Source: Actinomycetota bacterium (GTDB lineage: Bacteria; Actinomycetota; Actinomycetes; Mycobacteriales; Jatrophihabitantaceae). Taken from it: a DNA stretch of 6,726 bases. Positions within the stretch are counted from its first letter, which is position 1; every line of letters begins with the position of its first letter. The stretch lies in assembly GCA_019241805.1 (NCBI GenBank), contig JAFAWL010000368.1, forward strand, positions 1 to 6,726, read 5' to 3'. Below, piece by piece: positions 5,127 to 6,726 of the stretch. The translations under genes and the position numbers were made by a program. The notes below the pieces were generated by a model. It was not told the origin of the DNA, ran no database searches, and was given only the letters and a program-made list of their open reading frames with translations.

Positions 5127-5146
5127 CGCGTCACCTAGGTGACGCG
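5127..5146. promoter_or_regulatory. Perfect 20-bp palindrome, likely operator
   Basis: CGCGTCACCTAGGTGACGCG reads identically on both strands and is centred at 5136/5137. Flanking GAGTC (5123-5127 region) and GACTC (5149-5153) give a second, imperfect outer symmetry. It lies about 150 bases upstream of the sarcosine-oxidase-like ATG and about 230 upstream of the cold-shock ATG. It is best explained as the binding site of a dimeric regulator. There is no evidence for which one. Confidence 0.55.
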
Positions 5147-5294
5147 GGTGACTCCATGTCCGGCTTGTCACGATCTGATGGCTATCCGGCACAAAGTAGC
5201 GGGGTGCGCATCCGATCATCACGCGGTCCAGAATCGATCGCGAAGCGCGCCGTTCGGCGCCTGATAGCCCGGCGCGGGGAGGAAGTCGACTGAC

Positions 5295-6434
5295 ATGGCC
5301 ATGGATGTTGATGTCGTGGTTGTCGGTTGCGGTCTGGCCGGCTCCGCCACAGCGTGGGCGCTCGCGCGTCGCGGCGTGTCCGTCATCGCCCTTGAGCAAT
5401 TCGAGCCGCACCATAGCAGAGGGTCGTCGCACGGGAGCGCCCGTGTCGTGCGCCGGGCCTACGGGGACGCGCTCTACACCCGACTGGCCGGTGAGGCGTT
5501 CGAATTGTGGCGCGAACTCGAATATCGCTCCGCAACCCCGCTGCTTCGCATGCTCGGTGGCCTCGACTTCGGATCGGGGCGAAAGCCGACCGACGTCGCA
5601 GCGCACTTGGCTGCCGCAGGCGTGCCGCATGCCGTGCTCGGTGCCGCTGAAGCGGAAAGGAATTGGCCCGGCATGCGGTTCGAAGGAGATGTCGTGTTTC
5701 ACGAACAAGCCGGGACTCTTGATGCGCAAGCCGCTATGGATGCCATGTTGGGCTTGGCCCGAGCGGATGGGGCGCAGATCCGGTTCGAGCGGGCGGTCAC
5801 CGCGGTCCGGATTGAGGGGGATCAGGCGCGGGTCGAGTTGGCGGGCGGCGACTCGCTGACCCCCTCATGCGTCGTGGTCGCGGTCGGCGCGTGGATCGAG
5901 CCGCTGCTCGGATCGCTCGTATGGTTGCCACCGATGCGGGTCACGCAGCAGCAGGTGTTCCACTTTCCGCGCTTAGAGGCGTCCGCGCCCGCATGGCCCA
6001 GCGTTATTCATGTGCGCACGCACGGCGAGGAGTACTACCACCTCGCCGGTGGACGGGATGGTGGACCGGACGACGACCGCAAGGTGGCTGAACACGTACC
6101 CGGAACGGCGACGAGGGGCGACGGCCCCGATGGGCTCGTCGATCCCGAATCACGTCGTCGCGTCGTCGCTTACGTGCGTCGCTGGCTCCCCGGCCTCGAC
6201 CCGAGCCCTCGAGCTGAAGCGACGTGCCTTTACACCCGCACGCGCTCTGAGGACTTTCTCATCGACCGGTCCGGTCCAATCGTGATTTCGTCTCCCTGCT
6301 CGGGACACGGTGCGAAGTTCGCGCCGCTCATCGGCGAGTTCAACGCGCGGTTGGCTCTGGGGGAAGGTGGGGTGCCGAGCCGCTTCACTGCCGCTCATCA
6401 CGCCACCGCAGCTCCGGGAGCGGTCAGCCTCTGA
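5295..6434 (+). CDS. Sarcosine oxidase/N-methyltryptophan oxidase-family FAD enzyme (MSOX type)
   Basis: This 379-residue protein matches monomeric sarcosine oxidase in length and order. The dinucleotide-binding motif is VVVVGCGLAGSATA (7-20, GxGxxG). The family motif SRGSSHGSARVVRRAYG (41-57) has H46 and R50 at the flavin site. DRKVAEH (261-267) supplies K263, equivalent to the oxygen-activating lysine. ATCLYTRTRSEDFLIDR (309-325) contains C311, equivalent to the cysteine that binds FAD covalently. PCSGHGAKFAPLIGE (334-348) completes the FAD site. Such enzymes oxidise secondary or tertiary N-methyl amines or imino acids with O2, giving H2O2. The substrate here is unknown. The ATG at 5295 has GGGGAGGAAG about nine bases upstream. 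A second ATG two codons on is less well spaced. No signal peptide is present. It stands alone, convergent with a small membrane-protein gene, and looks intact. Confidence 0.9.
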   Translation: MAMDVDVVVVGCGLAGSATAWALARRGVSVIALEQFEPHHSRGSSHGSARVVRRAYGDALYTRLAGEAFELWRELEYRSATPLLRMLGGLDFGSGRKPTDVAAHLAAAGVPHAVLGAAEAERNWPGMRFEGDVVFHEQAGTLDAQAAMDAMLGLARADGAQIRFERAVTAVRIEGDQARVELAGGDSLTPSCVVVAVGAWIEPLLGSLVWLPPMRVTQQQVFHFPRLEASAPAWPSVIHVRTHGEEYYHLAGGRDGGPDDDRKVAEHVPGTATRGDGPDGLVDPESRRRVVAYVRRWLPGLDPSPRAEATCLYTRTRSEDFLIDRSGPIVISSPCSGHGAKFAPLIGEFNARLALGEGGVPSRFTAAHHATAAPGAVSL

Positions 6435-6466
6435 CTGAGGTCGACCGCCCCCGGACCGAGCGAAGG

Positions 6467-6604
6467 TCAGGCCCGCGCGTGGTGGCGGGCGAACAGCCAG
6501 ATCACGGCGAAGACGACGATGAACCACAGGAAGGGGTGCACGACCAGACCGAGTGCAGCGGCAATCGCGACGATGATCACTGCGATCACGATGTCCATCA
6601 ACAT
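6467..6604 (-). CDS. Small hydrophobic membrane protein, 45 residues
   Basis: A short gene reads MLMDIVIAVIIVAIAAALGL, then VVHPFLWFIVVFAVIWLFARHHARA, ending in TGA (6469-6467). Two hydrophobic stretches, residues about 4-22 and 26-39, are separated by HPF. The basic ARHHARA tail predicts a two-helix hairpin or a single long membrane-embedded segment with the C-terminus in the cytoplasm. The ATG at 6604 is preceded by GGAG with six-base spacing. An alternative ATG two codons on has worse spacing. The gene converges on the sarcosine-oxidase-like gene, with 32 bases between the stops. It resembles small actinobacterial hydrophobic membrane proteins of unknown function. I assign no role. Confidence 0.75.
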   Translation of the reverse strand: MLMDIVIAVIIVAIAAALGLVVHPFLWFIVVFAVIWLFARHHARA

Positions 6605-6726
6605 TAGGCACTCCAGCAATCAGGGATTCGCCGGCGGGAATCCATTACTTGCGTAATACCCCGAATTCAGATCGCCGAATCAGGGGTTTCAAACGGCAGC
6701 TGGTCAGGCGAATGAGTCTTTGCAGC
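6605..6726 (-). promoter_or_regulatory. Upstream region of the small membrane protein, with possible GGGTAT -10
   Basis: The minus strand carries GGGTAT (6661-6656), similar to the -10 of SigF/SigB-type stress promoters. GATT lies 16 bases upstream instead of a proper GTTT, so the match is partial. Two small inverted repeats lie between it and the start: GGATTC (6624-6629) with GAATCC (6638-6643), and ATTAC-TTGC-GTAAT (6644-6657). The repeated AATCAGG at 6618 and 6678 is also visible. No gene is seen to the window edge. Confidence 0.3.

Larger units (their letters stand above)
4901..5294. other. 394-bp divergent intergenic region without a gene
   Basis: This stretch separates the cold-shock gene (minus) from the sarcosine-oxidase-like gene (plus). 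The part near the cold-shock gene holds small inverted repeats: GTCG-CTT-CGAC (4921-4931), GGTCAC-GACCT-GTGACC (4932-4948) and CTCGT...ACGAG (4949-4967). All would lie in the 5' leader of its mRNA. The centre has a possible minus-strand promoter (5068-5095), and 5127-5146 is a perfect palindrome. Near the oxidase there is a small hairpin, GCGCC-GTTC-GGCGC (5247-5260), and a GGGGAGGAAG ribosome site (about 5276-5285). GTGACC/GGTCAC half-sites recur. I see no convincing protein-coding frame. Open frames here lack ribosome sites and family resemblance. Confidence 0.6.

Noticed and set aside
5010..5729. Minus-strand open frame (239 codons) across the intergenic region and the start of the oxidase
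   Set aside because: The composition is unlike a protein family, it overlaps the conserved FAD-binding part of the oxidase, and it spans the palindrome. Treated as a shadow.

Overview
The window looks like high-GC actinobacterial DNA, most likely from a mycolic-acid-containing genus such as Mycobacterium or a relative. The basis is family resemblance and gene style only: GTG/ATG starts with GGAG-type ribosome sites, a 67-residue CspA-type cold-shock protein, an LLM-class (F420-type) oxidoreductase, a thiolase-like protein paired with a DUF35 protein, and DinB-fold proteins of the kind that use mycothiol in actinobacteria. No RNA gene, CRISPR array or phage gene was seen. Species-level assignment is not possible from this window.

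Left edge (1-571): the end of an IS21-type insertion sequence. It holds the first codons of its transposase on the minus strand and two tandem terminal repeats. It is inserted into the 3' part of a small membrane-protein gene that also carries three apparent frameshifts. A 19-bp direct repeat follows.

Minus-strand redox pair (572-1710): a glutaredoxin-DinB fusion overlaps a small thioredoxin by 4 bp (ATGA). A good -35/-10 promoter with palindromes lies just upstream.

Minus-strand acyl-CoA pair (1896-3555): a DUF35 zinc-ribbon/OB protein is followed 10 bp later by a thiolase-like protein that lacks the usual nucleophilic cysteine. This is the Ltp2/ChsH2-type arrangement known from steroid side-chain retro-aldolases, so a CoA-thioester carbon-carbon lyase is inferred. 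A divergent LLM-class flavin/F420 oxidoreductase (3658-4539) shares an intergenic region with it, and that region contains a CGGACG-N8-CGTCCG inverted repeat. The three genes may therefore be co-regulated.

Right part (4540-6726): a perfect 16-bp-stem hairpin separates the oxidoreductase from a convergent cold-shock gene (4697-4900). A 394-bp region without a gene follows, with the structured cold-shock leader and a perfect 20-bp palindrome. Next comes a sarcosine-oxidase-family flavoenzyme with the covalent-FAD cysteine (5295-6434). Last is a convergent 45-residue membrane peptide (6467-6604) with a clear ribosome site.

Most of the window is ordinary accessory metabolism. The points most worth a second look are the glutaredoxin-DinB/thioredoxin pair, the cysteine-less thiolase with its DUF35 partner and shared operator, the perfect palindrome at 5127-5146, and the decayed gene under the IS21 end.
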